Shown piece by piece: positions 29,694 to 38,114 of a stretch of DNA of 64,000 nucleotides. Position numbers and translations under genes: made by a program. Below the pieces are notes generated by a model. That model saw only the letters and a list, made by a program, of their open reading frames with translations, was not told the origin of the DNA and made no database searches. This stretch comes from Pseudomonas sp. CC6-YY-74 (lineage in GTDB: Bacteria; Pseudomonadota; Gammaproteobacteria; Pseudomonadales; Pseudomonadaceae), in the NCBI RefSeq assembly GCF_002025205.1, contig NZ_CP019947.1, positions 255,501 to 319,500 of the forward strand. The letters are read 5' to 3'. The stretch's first letter is position 1. Each line of letters starts with the position of its first letter.

Positions 29694-31196
29694 CTAGGAC
29701 AGCTGAATCCAGGTGGTCTTCAGCTCGCAGTACTGGTCGTGGGCGTAGATCGACTTGTCGCGGCCGCCGAAGCCGGACTGCTTGTAACCGCCGAACGGGG
29801 TGCTGATGTCGCCCTCGGAGAAGCAGTTGACCGACACGGTGCCGGCGCGGATCGCCGCGGCCATACGGTGCGCAGTGTTGATGTTGGCGGTCCACAGCGA
29901 GGCGGCCAGGCCGTAGCAGGTGTCGTTGGCGATGGCGATGGCTTCTTCCTCGGTGTCGAAGGCAATCACCGCCAGCACCGGGCCGAAAATCTCATCCTGC
30001 GCGACCGAAGAGCGGTTGCTGGTGGCGTCGAAGATGGTCGGTGCGACGAAATAGCCGCCGCTCTCGGCATGCAGGCGTACGCCACCGCTGAGCAGCTTGC
30101 AGCCTTCGGCCTTGGCCTGCTCGATATGGCCGAGAACCTTGTCCATGTGCGCCTGCTCGATCAGGGCGCCAAGGCGCACGTCCGGGTCCAGCGGGTCACC
30201 GGTGGCCCAGTCCTCGAGCTGGCTGAGCATTTCCTCGAGCAGCGCGTCCTTGATCGAACGGTGGACGATCAGGCGCGAGCCCGCCGAGCAGTTCTCGCCC
30301 ATGTTCCAGAACGCCGCGTTGAGCACATTGCCGGCCACCGCCTGCAGGTCGCCGGCATCGGCCATGACCACCTGCGGGTTCTTGCCGCCGCACTCAAGCA
30401 CCACGCGCTTGAGGTTGCTCTTGGCCGAGTATTCGAGAAACAGCCGGCCGACCTCGGTGGAGCCGGTGAAGGCGGTCATGTCGATGTCCGGGTGCAGGCC
30501 GATGGCCTTGCCGGCGGTGTGGCCGAGGCCCGGCACCACGTTGAGTACGCCCGCTGGAATGCCGGCTTCGAAGGCCAGTTCGGCCAGGCGCAGGGTGGCC
30601 AGCGAGGTCAGCTCGGCCGGCTTGAGGATCACGCTGTTGCCGGTGATCAGCGCCGGGCCGAGCTTCCAGCCGGCCATCATGCAGGGGAAGTTCCACGGCA
30701 GCACTGCGCCGACCACGCCGACCGGTTCGCGCTTGATCATGCCGATGTTGCCGGGGGCGGAGGGCGACAGGGCGTCATACAGCTTGTCGCCGGCCTCGGC
30801 ATGCCAGCGGATGGTTGCTGCGGTGTCGGGGATGTCGATGGCGTAGCACTCGCCGACCGGCTTGCCGGCTTCCAGGGATTCCAAGACCGACAATTCCAGG
30901 CGATTGGCATCGATCAGGTCGGCGAAGCGGATCATCACCGCCTTGCGCTCGGCCGGTGCCAACCGCGACCAGACGCCAGCGTCGAACGCTGCACGGGCGG
31001 CTTTTACGGCGTTGTCGACATCCTCGGCGTCGCAGGCGGCGACTTCGCACAGTACCTGGCCGGTGGCCGGATTCAGGGTGCTGAAGGTGGCACCCGAGCG
31101 GGCGGCGACGAAGCGGCCGTTGATAAAGGCCTGGTTACGGTATTCCAGGCGCTCGACCTGCTGATCGATGGCGCTGCGGGTGAGGGCGTCAGTCAT
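29694..31196 (-). CDS. Aldehyde dehydrogenase (PuuC/KauB-like)
   Basis: The 500-residue enzyme has the ALDH catalytic elements: VLPWNFP, Glu in VLECGGKNP, the nucleophile Cys in NMGENCSAGSRL, and the C-terminal FGGYKQSGFGGRDKS. It resembles enzymes that oxidise 4-aminobutyraldehyde-type or alpha-ketoglutarate semialdehyde-type substrates. In the operon it lies between an FAD amine oxidase and a GbcB-like reductase, so it probably oxidises a semialdehyde released from the N-methyl compound pathway. Confidence 0.8.
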   Translation of the reverse strand: MTDALTRSAIDQQVERLEYRNQAFINGRFVAARSGATFSTLNPATGQVLCEVAACDAEDVDNAVKAARAAFDAGVWSRLAPAERKAVMIRFADLIDANRLELSVLESLEAGKPVGECYAIDIPDTAATIRWHAEAGDKLYDALSPSAPGNIGMIKREPVGVVGAVLPWNFPCMMAGWKLGPALITGNSVILKPAELTSLATLRLAELAFEAGIPAGVLNVVPGLGHTAGKAIGLHPDIDMTAFTGSTEVGRLFLEYSAKSNLKRVVLECGGKNPQVVMADAGDLQAVAGNVLNAAFWNMGENCSAGSRLIVHRSIKDALLEEMLSQLEDWATGDPLDPDVRLGALIEQAHMDKVLGHIEQAKAEGCKLLSGGVRLHAESGGYFVAPTIFDATSNRSSVAQDEIFGPVLAVIAFDTEEEAIAIANDTCYGLAASLWTANINTAHRMAAAIRAGTVSVNCFSEGDISTPFGGYKQSGFGGRDKSIYAHDQYCELKTTWIQLS

Positions 31197-31223
31197 TGTT
31201 GTTCTCCTGAAGGTTTAGAAATT

Positions 31224-32552
31224 TCAGAGTTCTACGCCGGCGGTCCACTCTTTCCAGGCGATGGACGAGCGCACGCCCAGGCCCAGCAGTGGTTCGGGCG
31301 GATTGCGTGAGGGTTTTGGCTGTTCCAGCATGATGTTCAGCAGGTCGCTGTCCACGCCCAGGGCGTAGTCGGCGATCAACTTGCCGGAGATGGTGCTGCG
31401 GGTCAGGCCCAGGCCGTTACAGCACACCGCGCTGAACACCTCTGGGGCGATCTCGCCGAACTCCGAGCCGTTGTTGCGCGAGATGCACAGGGCGCCGCCC
31501 CAGGTGTACTCGAAGTCGACCTTCGGCAGCATCGGGAAGCGCCGCTCGAAGGACTTGCGATGGGCCTTGAGCACCCGTTGCAAGGTGCTGGCCGAGGCAT
31601 GCACCTCGGGGTTGTAGGTGAAGGAGTTGCGCACGCAGATGCGCCCATTGGCCAGTCGACGCACGGTGGAGCCGAGCGGGTCGGCCGGAATCAGCCCCCA
31701 GCTTTCCTCGCCACCGAGACGCGCGAGCTCCTCGGGGGTCAGTTGACGGGTCATGCTGGCGTAGGTGTAGACCGGCAACAGGCGACCCTTGAGGCCGAGC
31801 GGGCCGAAGTTCGAGGCATAGGCGTTGTTGGCCAGCACCATGCGTGGCGCCTTGATGCTGCCCTGAGCGGTGGTCAGTACGTGGGGTTTGCCCACTTTGA
31901 TATCCAGCACCGGGCTTTCTTCGAACAGCCGCACGTTGGCCGGCAAGCTCTGGCCGAGTCCGCGCGACAGCGCCGCCGGTTGCACCAGCACGGCGCCAGG
32001 GGCATGCAGGCCGGCCTGGTAGAAGTCGCTACCGGTGACCGCCTTCATCTCTTTAGCATTGAGCAGGCGATAGGGCTCGCCCAGTACGCTGAGGCCCTTG
32101 GCGAACTCCTCCAGCGCATGGCTGCCGCGTTCGTTGGCCGCGCCGTGCAGCTTGCCCTGCTCGCGCCAGTCGCACTCGATACCGTGGCGCTGGACGATCT
32201 CGCGGGTGTAGTCGATGGCGCCGCGACTGAGGCTGATGATCTTGTGATCGGCCTCCTGGCTGCTGGTGTAGCTGTGCGAGGTAAGGTCATGGGGCAGGTC
32301 GACCATGAAACCTGAATTGCGCCCGGCCGCGCCAAAACCGACGCGCTTGGCATCGATCAGGGCAATGCTTGCGTCCGGTTGCAGCTCGGCCAGGCGGCGG
32401 GCGGCAGCCAGGCCGGCGTAGCCGGCGCCGAGCACCACCCAGTCGGCCTGCACCGTGCCGCGCAGCGGCGTGCTTGGCGGCGCTGGCGGCAGGGTCTCGT
32501 ACCAACCGCAGTGCCCATCGTCCTGGGGCAGGAAATTACAGTGCAGCTGCAT
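31224..32552 (-). CDS. FAD-dependent amine oxidoreductase (DAO family, PuuB-like)
   Basis: The 442-residue protein has the Rossmann ADP-binding loop VVLGAGYAGLAAARRL near residue 40 followed by ALIDAKRVGFGAAGRNSGFM, typical of the D-amino acid/sarcosine/PuuB oxidase superfamily. It has no signal peptide. It would remove electrons from a secondary or primary amine. Gap to the ALDH gene is 27 bases and to the lyase gene 28 bases, so it is within one operon. The exact amine is unknown. Confidence 0.75.
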   Translation of the reverse strand: MQLHCNFLPQDDGHCGWYETLPPAPPSTPLRGTVQADWVVLGAGYAGLAAARRLAELQPDASIALIDAKRVGFGAAGRNSGFMVDLPHDLTSHSYTSSQEADHKIISLSRGAIDYTREIVQRHGIECDWREQGKLHGAANERGSHALEEFAKGLSVLGEPYRLLNAKEMKAVTGSDFYQAGLHAPGAVLVQPAALSRGLGQSLPANVRLFEESPVLDIKVGKPHVLTTAQGSIKAPRMVLANNAYASNFGPLGLKGRLLPVYTYASMTRQLTPEELARLGGEESWGLIPADPLGSTVRRLANGRICVRNSFTYNPEVHASASTLQRVLKAHRKSFERRFPMLPKVDFEYTWGGALCISRNNGSEFGEIAPEVFSAVCCNGLGLTRSTISGKLIADYALGVDSDLLNIMLEQPKPSRNPPEPLLGLGVRSSIAWKEWTAGVEL

Positions 32553-32580
32553 AGAGAATGCCTCCTAGACGCCTGAAGGG

Positions 32581-33471
32581 TTAACCGCGGTGGGCAATCA
32601 GCTGCTCGTAGGTCTGCTTGAAGGCGGCTTTTTCGGCGTCATTCAGCGGCAGTAATGGGCGGCGAGTCTGGCCGACGGGCAGGCCAGCAAATTCGCAGCC
32701 CTGCTTGATGTACTGGCAGAACTTGCCGCCTTGCTCCAGCAGGTTGAGCATCGGCAGCAGGCGCTGGGCCAGTTCGCGACCTTTGATCATGTCCTGCTCG
32801 ACCACGCAGGCCTGGTACATGGCCACGTGCTCGGGGGCGAGGAAGTTGGAAGCGCCGCCGACCCAGCTGCGTGCGCCCCAGGTGAAGAACTCGAGAATCT
32901 GATCGTCCATGCCGCAGCTGACCTGCAGCTGGCCGGCGTAGTCCTGGGTCAGGGTGTGCATGCGCTCGACCGAGCCGGTGCTCTCCTTGATCGCCTGGAA
33001 ATTCGGCCGGTCCTTGAGGCCATCGATGAACTCGAAGCTCATCGGCGTGCCGGTGCGGGCCGGGAAGTTGTAGAGCATGGTCGGCATGTCCAGGGCGTCA
33101 TCCACGCACAGGGCGTGGGCCAGCAGTTCTTCCTGGGTCGGCTGGCAGTAGTAAGGGGCGGCCAGCAGGATGGCGTCGAAACCGGCGGCCTTGGCGTAGT
33201 GGCCCAGGTCGAGGCTTTCTTCGGTGCTGGTGGCGTTGATCCCGGCCATCAGGGTGATGCGGCCTTTGGCCTGTTCGCTGACGACGTCGAACAACTGCTT
33301 ACGTTCGGCATTGCTCAGGGCGTAATACTCGCCGGTGGTACCGCCGATGATCAGGCCGTGGACGCCGTGACCGATCAGACTGTCGATCACCGCGCTCAAG
33401 GCTGAGAAATCTATCGCGCCGTCTTGGTTGAAGGGCGTTACTACCGGGGTCCAAACACCATCGAAGTTCAT
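32581..33471 (-). CDS. DHDPS/N-acetylneuraminate lyase family Schiff-base enzyme
   Basis: The 296-residue TIM-barrel protein has GGTTGEYYALS near 43-53, the Tyr of LYNFPARTG and the catalytic Lys of QAIKESTGS, so the Schiff-base machinery is intact. Relatives include DapA, and the deaminase LhpC/HypD that converts pyrroline-4-hydroxy-2-carboxylate to alpha-ketoglutarate semialdehyde in hydroxyproline catabolism. The ALDH downstream would fit the latter. First gene of the minus-strand operon, with LysR-type sites in its promoter region. Confidence 0.75.
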   Translation of the reverse strand: MNFDGVWTPVVTPFNQDGAIDFSALSAVIDSLIGHGVHGLIIGGTTGEYYALSNAERKQLFDVVSEQAKGRITLMAGINATSTEESLDLGHYAKAAGFDAILLAAPYYCQPTQEELLAHALCVDDALDMPTMLYNFPARTGTPMSFEFIDGLKDRPNFQAIKESTGSVERMHTLTQDYAGQLQVSCGMDDQILEFFTWGARSWVGGASNFLAPEHVAMYQACVVEQDMIKGRELAQRLLPMLNLLEQGGKFCQYIKQGCEFAGLPVGQTRRPLLPLNDAEKAAFKQTYEQLIAHRG

Positions 33472-33572
33472 GCGGTCACCTGATTGGAAGAGGTTGAATG
33501 TGTTGTGATTTCGAGAAAAAGGTTACGGCCGTTTTAGCCGCTGCAATAAGCAACATTTAAGGGCGGTAATTC

Positions 33573-33587
33573 ATAATCAAAGGTTAT
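33573..33587. promoter_or_regulatory. LysR-type box in the lyase-operon promoter
   Basis: ATAATCAAAGGTTAT fits ATAAY-N5-GTTAT, 102 bases upstream of the lyase start. Related sites occur at 33680-33719, 34677-34691 and 43765-43783. Confidence 0.5.
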
Positions 33588-33611
33588 GGGTCGGCGACAA
33601 ATAACAGGCAT

Positions 33612-33640
33612 AAAAAAACCTGCGCGGGGCAGGTTTTTAA
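33612..33640. terminator. Terminator after the LysR gene
   Basis: AAAAACCTGC and GCAGGTTTTT form a stem with a GCGGG loop, with A/T runs on both sides, so it can act in either direction. It lies downstream of the LysR gene and upstream of the lyase operon. Confidence 0.75.
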
Positions 33641-33679
33641 ATGAAGGATGGTCGTGTGTTTAACGACCATAAAAGAGGG

Positions 33680-33719
33680 GGTTAATATCAATAACCTGAT
33701 GTTGGGGTTATCAATAACC
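33680..33719. promoter_or_regulatory. Cluster of ATAACC/GGTTAT half-sites
   Basis: Three overlapping inverted elements: GGTTAATATCAATAACC (33680-33696), CAATAACCTGATGTT (33689-33703) and GGTTATCAATAACC (33706-33719). The middle one is identical over 15 bases to the palindrome before proVWX (minus-strand reading of 43769-43783). Likely binding sites of the adjacent LysR protein. Confidence 0.65.
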
Positions 33720-33727
33720 GCAGGTAA

Positions 33728-34678
33728 TTAAAACTGCTGCATTAGCCAGTCACGCAGCCGGCAGCAGGCCTCGTCATCTTCCTTGTCCTCGCTGAAGGTC
33801 AGGTAGTGCAGGCTTTCCTTGTGCACCACTTCCTGTTCAACCGGCCGCACCAGCAGGCCCTGGGCGACCAGATGGCCGACCAGGTGGTTCCAGCCCAGCG
33901 CCACGCCCTGATGGTTGAGCACCATCTGCACCAGCATGTTGTAGTCGTTGGCGTTGAAGAAGTGCGGACTGTCGTGGGCGCGCGTCTCAATATCGATGTC
34001 GTGAAAGGCCAGCCACACGCCCCAGTCGACATGCTCGGCCACCTGCGAACGGCCATAGGGGCTGAGGTTGAGCAGTACGCTGTCGCGCAGGCCTTCGAGG
34101 CTGCGCAACTCCGGGTGCTGCTCAAGATAACGCGGGGTGCACACCGGGTAGATGACGTCGTGGAACAGCGGCAGGCTGCGGTAGCCCGAACGAATCTTGG
34201 CCATCTTGGTGATGAAGATGTCCGGGCGCACGCCAGGCTCCATGGCCAGGAAATTCTGGGTGGTAATCAGGTTGAGGTCGATATCCGGGTTGCTGCTGAA
34301 GAAACTCGGCAGCCGGTGCGCCAGCCACAGTGCGGAAAATGCCGGTGAGCAGCACAGGGTCAGCACCCGCTTGCCGGCGTTGTTACTGCGGATGCGCTCG
34401 GCGGCCTGGGCGATGTTGACGAACGACAGGTGCGCGGCATCGTAGAAAATCGCCCCGGCGGCGGTCAGCTCCACGGCCCGGCCGGCACGGGTGAACAGTT
34501 CGGCGCCGAGGAAGGTTTCCAGCTCGCGAATCTGCCGACTGATCGCCGCCTGGGTCACGCACAGGGCCTCGGCGGCGCGAGTGAAATTCTGGTACTTGGC
34601 GGCCGCGACGAAGGATTTAACCGCGCGCAGGGAGGGCATCTTGATCAGCGTCTGATCGGGTTCGGTATGTTTAACCAT
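33728..34678 (-). CDS. LysR-family regulator of the betaine-type genes
   Basis: The 316-residue regulator has the winged helix-turn-helix at about residues 15-75 (RAVKSFVAAAKYQNFTRAAEALCVTQAAISRQIRELE) and a periplasmic-binding-like effector domain. It is flanked by the Rieske gene (divergent) and the lyase operon (downstream). Candidate boxes lie over its start, before the lyase gene and before proVWX. A later Met (MPSLRAV) is an alternative start. Confidence 0.85.
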   Translation of the reverse strand: MVKHTEPDQTLIKMPSLRAVKSFVAAAKYQNFTRAAEALCVTQAAISRQIRELETFLGAELFTRAGRAVELTAAGAIFYDAAHLSFVNIAQAAERIRSNNAGKRVLTLCCSPAFSALWLAHRLPSFFSSNPDIDLNLITTQNFLAMEPGVRPDIFITKMAKIRSGYRSLPLFHDVIYPVCTPRYLEQHPELRSLEGLRDSVLLNLSPYGRSQVAEHVDWGVWLAFHDIDIETRAHDSPHFFNANDYNMLVQMVLNHQGVALGWNHLVGHLVAQGLLVRPVEQEVVHKESLHYLTFSEDKEDDEACCRLRDWLMQQF

Positions 34679-34691
34679 AACAACAGGTATT
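34677..34691. promoter_or_regulatory. LysR-type box over the LysR start / Rieske divergent promoter
   Basis: ATAACAACAGGTATT matches ATAAC-N5-GTTAT with changes only in the right arm and overlaps the LysR start codon, as expected for autorepression. The 242-base divergent region also holds TATTCA-N6-TGAATA near 34690. Confidence 0.4.
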
Positions 34692-34920
34692 CAATATCCT
34701 GAATAAAAAGTCGGTTCTGCCAACTGGGCGCGCACTCTAAACTTTCGACAGTGGTTATAGAGGCGATCAAGCCGGTGCTGGTTCTGGAGATTATCCGAAA
34801 GCATCGCCAGGCAATAGCCTGGATTGTCGTAGCCAAATTTATTAACGCACAGGACGCCGATATTAGAAGTCGGGAAAGAGCCTGGTCGATCGCCTGGATT
34901 AACCGTGGAGTGCCTACACA

Positions 34921-36132
34921 GTGAACAATAAAGCCAAGGTTGCAGAACTCATCCAGCTGCGTGAGCCGCGTCATGCGCTGCCGACGGCTTTGTACAGCGA
35001 TCTCGAGGTCTACCGTCAGGACCTGGAGCAGATCTGGCACAAGGAGTGGATCTTCGCCGGGCATACCTTCGAACTGGAGAAGCCGGGCCAGTACCTGACC
35101 CTGCAGATCGGCGATTACCCAGTGGCCGTGGTACGCGGCGGCGATGGACAGATCCGTGCCCTGCACAATGCCTGTCGGCATCGCGGTTCCAAGGTCTGCA
35201 CCGAAGCCAGCGGCAAGGTCGCCAAGCTGGTCTGCCCCTATCACAAGTGGACCTTCGACCTGGATGGCAAGCTGCTGTTCGCCGGCAACATGGGACCGGA
35301 TTTCAACACCGCCGACTACGGCCTCAAGCTGGCCCACTGCGAGGTGGTCAACAGCTACATCTATGTCTGCGTGGCCGAGCAGGCACCGGACTTCGCGAAG
35401 TTTCGTGCCGCCGTGTCGCCCTTTATCGCCCCGCACAACCTCGATGACTGCAAGGTGGCGTTCGAGTCCAATCTGGTGGAGAAGGGCAACTGGAAGCTGG
35501 TGTTCGAGAACAACCGTGAGTGCTTCCACTGTGACGGCTCCCACCCTGAACTGATGAATTCCTTCGTCGAGAACCTCGCGGTGGCCGGCGTAGCTGGCGC
35601 CGAGGACCCGGAGCTGCTCGAGCATTGGGAGCGCTGCGAAGCGGGCGGGCTGCCCAGCCGCCTGGTGATGGACGAAGACGGTCAGTTCCGCATGACCCGG
35701 ATTCCGCTGTCGTCCGGTGCCGCCAGCTACACCATGAACGGCAAGCCGGCAGTGGCGCGGCGTCTGGATCGCAGTGGGGTGGAGAACATCGGCGCGCTGC
35801 TGTACTTCAACTATCCCTCGACCTGGAACCACTTCCTCGGTGACCACGCCCTGAGCTTCCGCGTGCTGCCGCTGGGGCCGAACGAAACCCTGGTGACCAC
35901 CAGGTGGCTGGTGCCCAAGGATGCCCAGGAAGGCCTCGATTACGACCTGGAAACCCTGACCCGAGTCTGGCTGGCCACCAACGACCAGGATCGTCGTCTG
36001 GTCGAAGGCACCCAGGCCGGGGTCAACTCGCCGGCCTATCAGCCGGGTCCCTATTCCTCGATCGCCGAGAATGGCGTGTGCCAGTTCGATGATTGGTACT
36101 GCGCCACCATGGCGCGCAAGTTGGCCGACTAG
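34921..36132 (+). CDS. Rieske non-heme iron N-demethylase alpha subunit (GbcA/Stc2-like)
   Basis: The 403-residue protein has the Rieske ligands Cys85, His87, Cys105 and His108 and the mononuclear iron His203 and His208 in ENNRECFHCDGSHPEL, a segment typical of quaternary-amine demethylases. The C-terminal block TNDQDRRLVEGTQAGVNSPAYQPGPYS is also shared with GbcA. It would remove an N-methyl group from a betaine as formaldehyde. GbcA (glycine betaine) and stachydrine demethylase are both possible; the ProVWX, StcD and ProC neighbours favour proline betaine. Starts with GTG after GGAG. Confidence 0.8.
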   Translation: MNNKAKVAELIQLREPRHALPTALYSDLEVYRQDLEQIWHKEWIFAGHTFELEKPGQYLTLQIGDYPVAVVRGGDGQIRALHNACRHRGSKVCTEASGKVAKLVCPYHKWTFDLDGKLLFAGNMGPDFNTADYGLKLAHCEVVNSYIYVCVAEQAPDFAKFRAAVSPFIAPHNLDDCKVAFESNLVEKGNWKLVFENNRECFHCDGSHPELMNSFVENLAVAGVAGAEDPELLEHWERCEAGGLPSRLVMDEDGQFRMTRIPLSSGAASYTMNGKPAVARRLDRSGVENIGALLYFNYPSTWNHFLGDHALSFRVLPLGPNETLVTTRWLVPKDAQEGLDYDLETLTRVWLATNDQDRRLVEGTQAGVNSPAYQPGPYSSIAENGVCQFDDWYCATMARKLAD

Positions 36133-36152
36133 CGCGGCGTTTGCTAGTCGAA

Positions 36153-36197
36153 AAATCGCCCCGTATGACCACTACTGGTCATGCGGGGTTTTTGGTT
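36153..36197 (+). terminator. Terminator after the Rieske gene
   Basis: CCCCGTATGACCA at 36159-36171 pairs with TGGTCATGCGGGG at 36176-36188 (one G-U pair), then TTTTTGGTTTTT. A-run precedes it, so it may work both ways. Confidence 0.85.
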
Positions 36198-36230
36198 TTT
36201 GCGCAGTATTTCCTGAACAGGAGAGCGGTT

Positions 36231-37160
36231 ATGCAGGCTGTTTCCACCTCGCTACTCGGCAGTGGCTATGCCAAGGGCTTCTTTCTCGTGCTGCTGTCGG
36301 CCTTCTGCTACGGCCTGCAGCCGCTGTTCGCCCAGTACGCCTATGCCGCCGGCGCGGACCCGGTGGGCCTGCTGCTGGTGCGTTTCGTGATCGCAGCGGC
36401 GATCCTATTGCTGTTTCTGCGCCTGCGCGGGGTACGCCTGCCGCGCGGGCGCCTGGCCAGACAGAACCTGCTGGTGGGCGTCGGCTACGGCCTGGCGGCG
36501 CTGGGCTACTACACCGCCAGCCGCAGCACCTCGGTGAGCCTGGCGGTGATTCTGATGTTCTCCTTCCCGGCCTTCGTCACCGCCCTGTCGATCGCCTACC
36601 TCGGCGAGCGCACCAGTGTGCTCAAGCTGATTAGCCTGGTGTTGGCGCTGGGTGGCGTGCTGCTGGCCACGGGCCTGAGTTTTCGCGGCGAGATGAGCGG
36701 AGTGCTCTGGGCGCTGTTCTCCGCCCTGAGTTATGGGGCGGCGATCATCTACGGTACCCACAGCATTCGCCATGAGCAGCCGCTGGCTTCGGCGGCCATG
36801 GTGCTGCTGGGTTGTGTGCTGACCTTCACCGTGGCTGCGCTGTTTTTCGGCGCGACTCCGCCATCTGGGGCGCCGGCCTGGTGGTCGACCCTGGGCCTGG
36901 CCGTGTTCGCCACCATCCTGCCGGTCGCCGCCTTTCTTGCCGGCTCGCCGCTGATCGGCTCCTCCTCGGCGTCCACCCTGTCGACCCTGGAGCCGGTAGT
37001 GGCGGTGACCATCGCCGTGCTGCTGATCGGCGAGCACATAAGCGCCGGCATGCTCGGCGGCGGTCTGCTGGTGGTGACTGCGGCGATCATCCTGTCGCGC
37101 CAGGGCGGTACCTTGCCGGAACCGAGCCTGGTACCGCTCGAACCGACGGAAGACCTCTAG
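36231..37160 (+). CDS. EamA/DMT-family membrane transporter
   Basis: The 309-residue protein has ten hydrophobic segments in two EamA repeats (first starting GFFLVLLSAFCYGLQPLF, second near GVLWALFSALSYGAAIIYG) with the typical 'LEPVVAVTIAVLLIGE' element near helix 9. It is an inner-membrane metabolite exporter or importer of unknown substrate. ATG 36231 follows AGGAGAG. It is the last gene before the cassette-like island. Confidence 0.8.
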   Translation: MQAVSTSLLGSGYAKGFFLVLLSAFCYGLQPLFAQYAYAAGADPVGLLLVRFVIAAAILLLFLRLRGVRLPRGRLARQNLLVGVGYGLAALGYYTASRSTSVSLAVILMFSFPAFVTALSIAYLGERTSVLKLISLVLALGGVLLATGLSFRGEMSGVLWALFSALSYGAAIIYGTHSIRHEQPLASAAMVLLGCVLTFTVAALFFGATPPSGAPAWWSTLGLAVFATILPVAAFLAGSPLIGSSSASTLSTLEPVVAVTIAVLLIGEHISAGMLGGGLLVVTAAIILSRQGGTLPEPSLVPLEPTEDL

Positions 37161-37318
37161 TCGCCAGGGTGTTGGACTGCCTGGAGTGGTAGCGCAAGGT
37201 AGACGCAGCACTGTCGCAACAGGCGAGTCCTGCAACGGAACAAGGCCAATAACACGTTTGATCCTGATGATCGATTGAACGCTTGGCCCCGTTGCGCGAA
37301 CTACAGGGTGGCCAGGGC

Positions 37319-37425
37319 GGTAACGCCCAGCGCAGGCCGGATATACGCATGCAATCGCGCTGACGACAGGGCAGGAAAAGCGTTACTCACCGCTGCGGGG
37401 AGAGTCCATATACCATTTGTTATGC
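37319..37425 (-). other. attC-like site 3 (downstream of the RNxxxH protein)
   Basis: On the minus strand, GCATAAC begins 2 bases after the TGA of the gene at 37428 and GCGTTACC closes the site 100 bases later. GTAACGC/GCGTTAC also form a 7-bp inverted pair within it (37320-37326, 37380-37386). Position relative to the stop codon is that of a gene-cassette attC; the internal stem pairing is weak. Confidence 0.4.
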
Positions 37426-37427
37426 TC

Positions 37428-38012
37428 TCATTCTGATCTGTTTCTAATATTGTTTCTGTTGGCAATATCACTGTTCCACTCTGTAATTCTGGCTTGACAC
37501 TCTTCCTCAAGGTCACTTAGTGCGTGCCGAGCCTCATGGATTTTTTTAAAAATCATTTCTAGTGAATTTACCGAGAACTGACAAAGTTCGTGATCTAGGC
37601 CGTTAGTGCCAAGCTTATATTTTATCTGAGTGTAGCCCTCGCTATTGGTTTGCTCCCAGTTGGCATGCACTACTTTATTTCTTAGATCGCCGCACTCTTT
37701 TAGGGAAGATATTAGGGTTTTGTAAATTGGGATTTCCCAGTTGAATGTCCTAATGAAGTCATCAGTGAATTTTTTATAAAGATCAACTTTTGTTGAATAC
37801 ATCATTGAATGAAGGACTAGAAGCCCCTTTTGGTCTGAGCGATCAGAGAATGTCTCACAAAGAAGGCTGTCTAAAGATGATTCCAAAGCGTTAAATGCAA
37901 CAACTATCTCACCTATCCAAGGTATGAGATCTTCAATATATTCATAAGCATTATCAGTGTCCCCTAGGTTTTCCAACATGGACTGTCCTACGGGTATTTT
38001 TTTAATTTTCAT
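37428..38012 (-). CDS. Unknown cassette protein with HEPN-like RNxxxH motif
   Basis: A 194-residue, AT-rich, mostly helical protein. LRNKVVHANWEQ near residue 112 matches the RNxxxH (RX4H) active-site signature of HEPN RNases. FNALESSLDSLLCETF and helices on both sides are compatible with a HEPN bundle. No other motif is recognised and no signal peptide is seen. It starts 30 bases after the attC-like site 2 and ends within the next site, a compact cassette layout. Possible toxin or defence RNase; not proven. Confidence 0.65.
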   Translation of the reverse strand: MKIKKIPVGQSMLENLGDTDNAYEYIEDLIPWIGEIVVAFNALESSLDSLLCETFSDRSDQKGLLVLHSMMYSTKVDLYKKFTDDFIRTFNWEIPIYKTLISSLKECGDLRNKVVHANWEQTNSEGYTQIKYKLGTNGLDHELCQFSVNSLEMIFKKIHEARHALSDLEEECQARITEWNSDIANRNNIRNRSE

Positions 38013-38037
38013 ATGGGCAGGGGATTAGGTCCTGATG

Positions 38038-38114
38038 TTCATAACGCCTTGCTCACCGGAAAGTTGGGAGCGCAGCGAGTAATTTTTCCGTGTACAGCAA
38101 CTTATTAGTTATAT
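38038..38114 (-). other. attC-like site 2 between the two cassette genes
   Basis: On the plus strand ATAAC (38041-38045), TTGCT (38049-38053) and CCGGAAA (38056-38062) are mirrored by TTTCCG (38085-38090), AGCAA (38096-38100) and GTTAT (38108-38112). This gives nested R-box and L-box pairing with unequal spacers (3 and 7 bases), as in integron attC hairpins. The FRG gene stops inside it. Confidence 0.55.

Noticed and set aside
28551..31310. A very long open frame (over 900 codons) on the plus strand, antisense to the reductase and aldehyde dehydrogenase genes
   Set aside because: It is rich in Gly, Ala, Val, His and Arg and mirrors the codon structure of the genes on the other strand; in a high-GC genome this is the usual shadow. 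The genes underneath have clear families.
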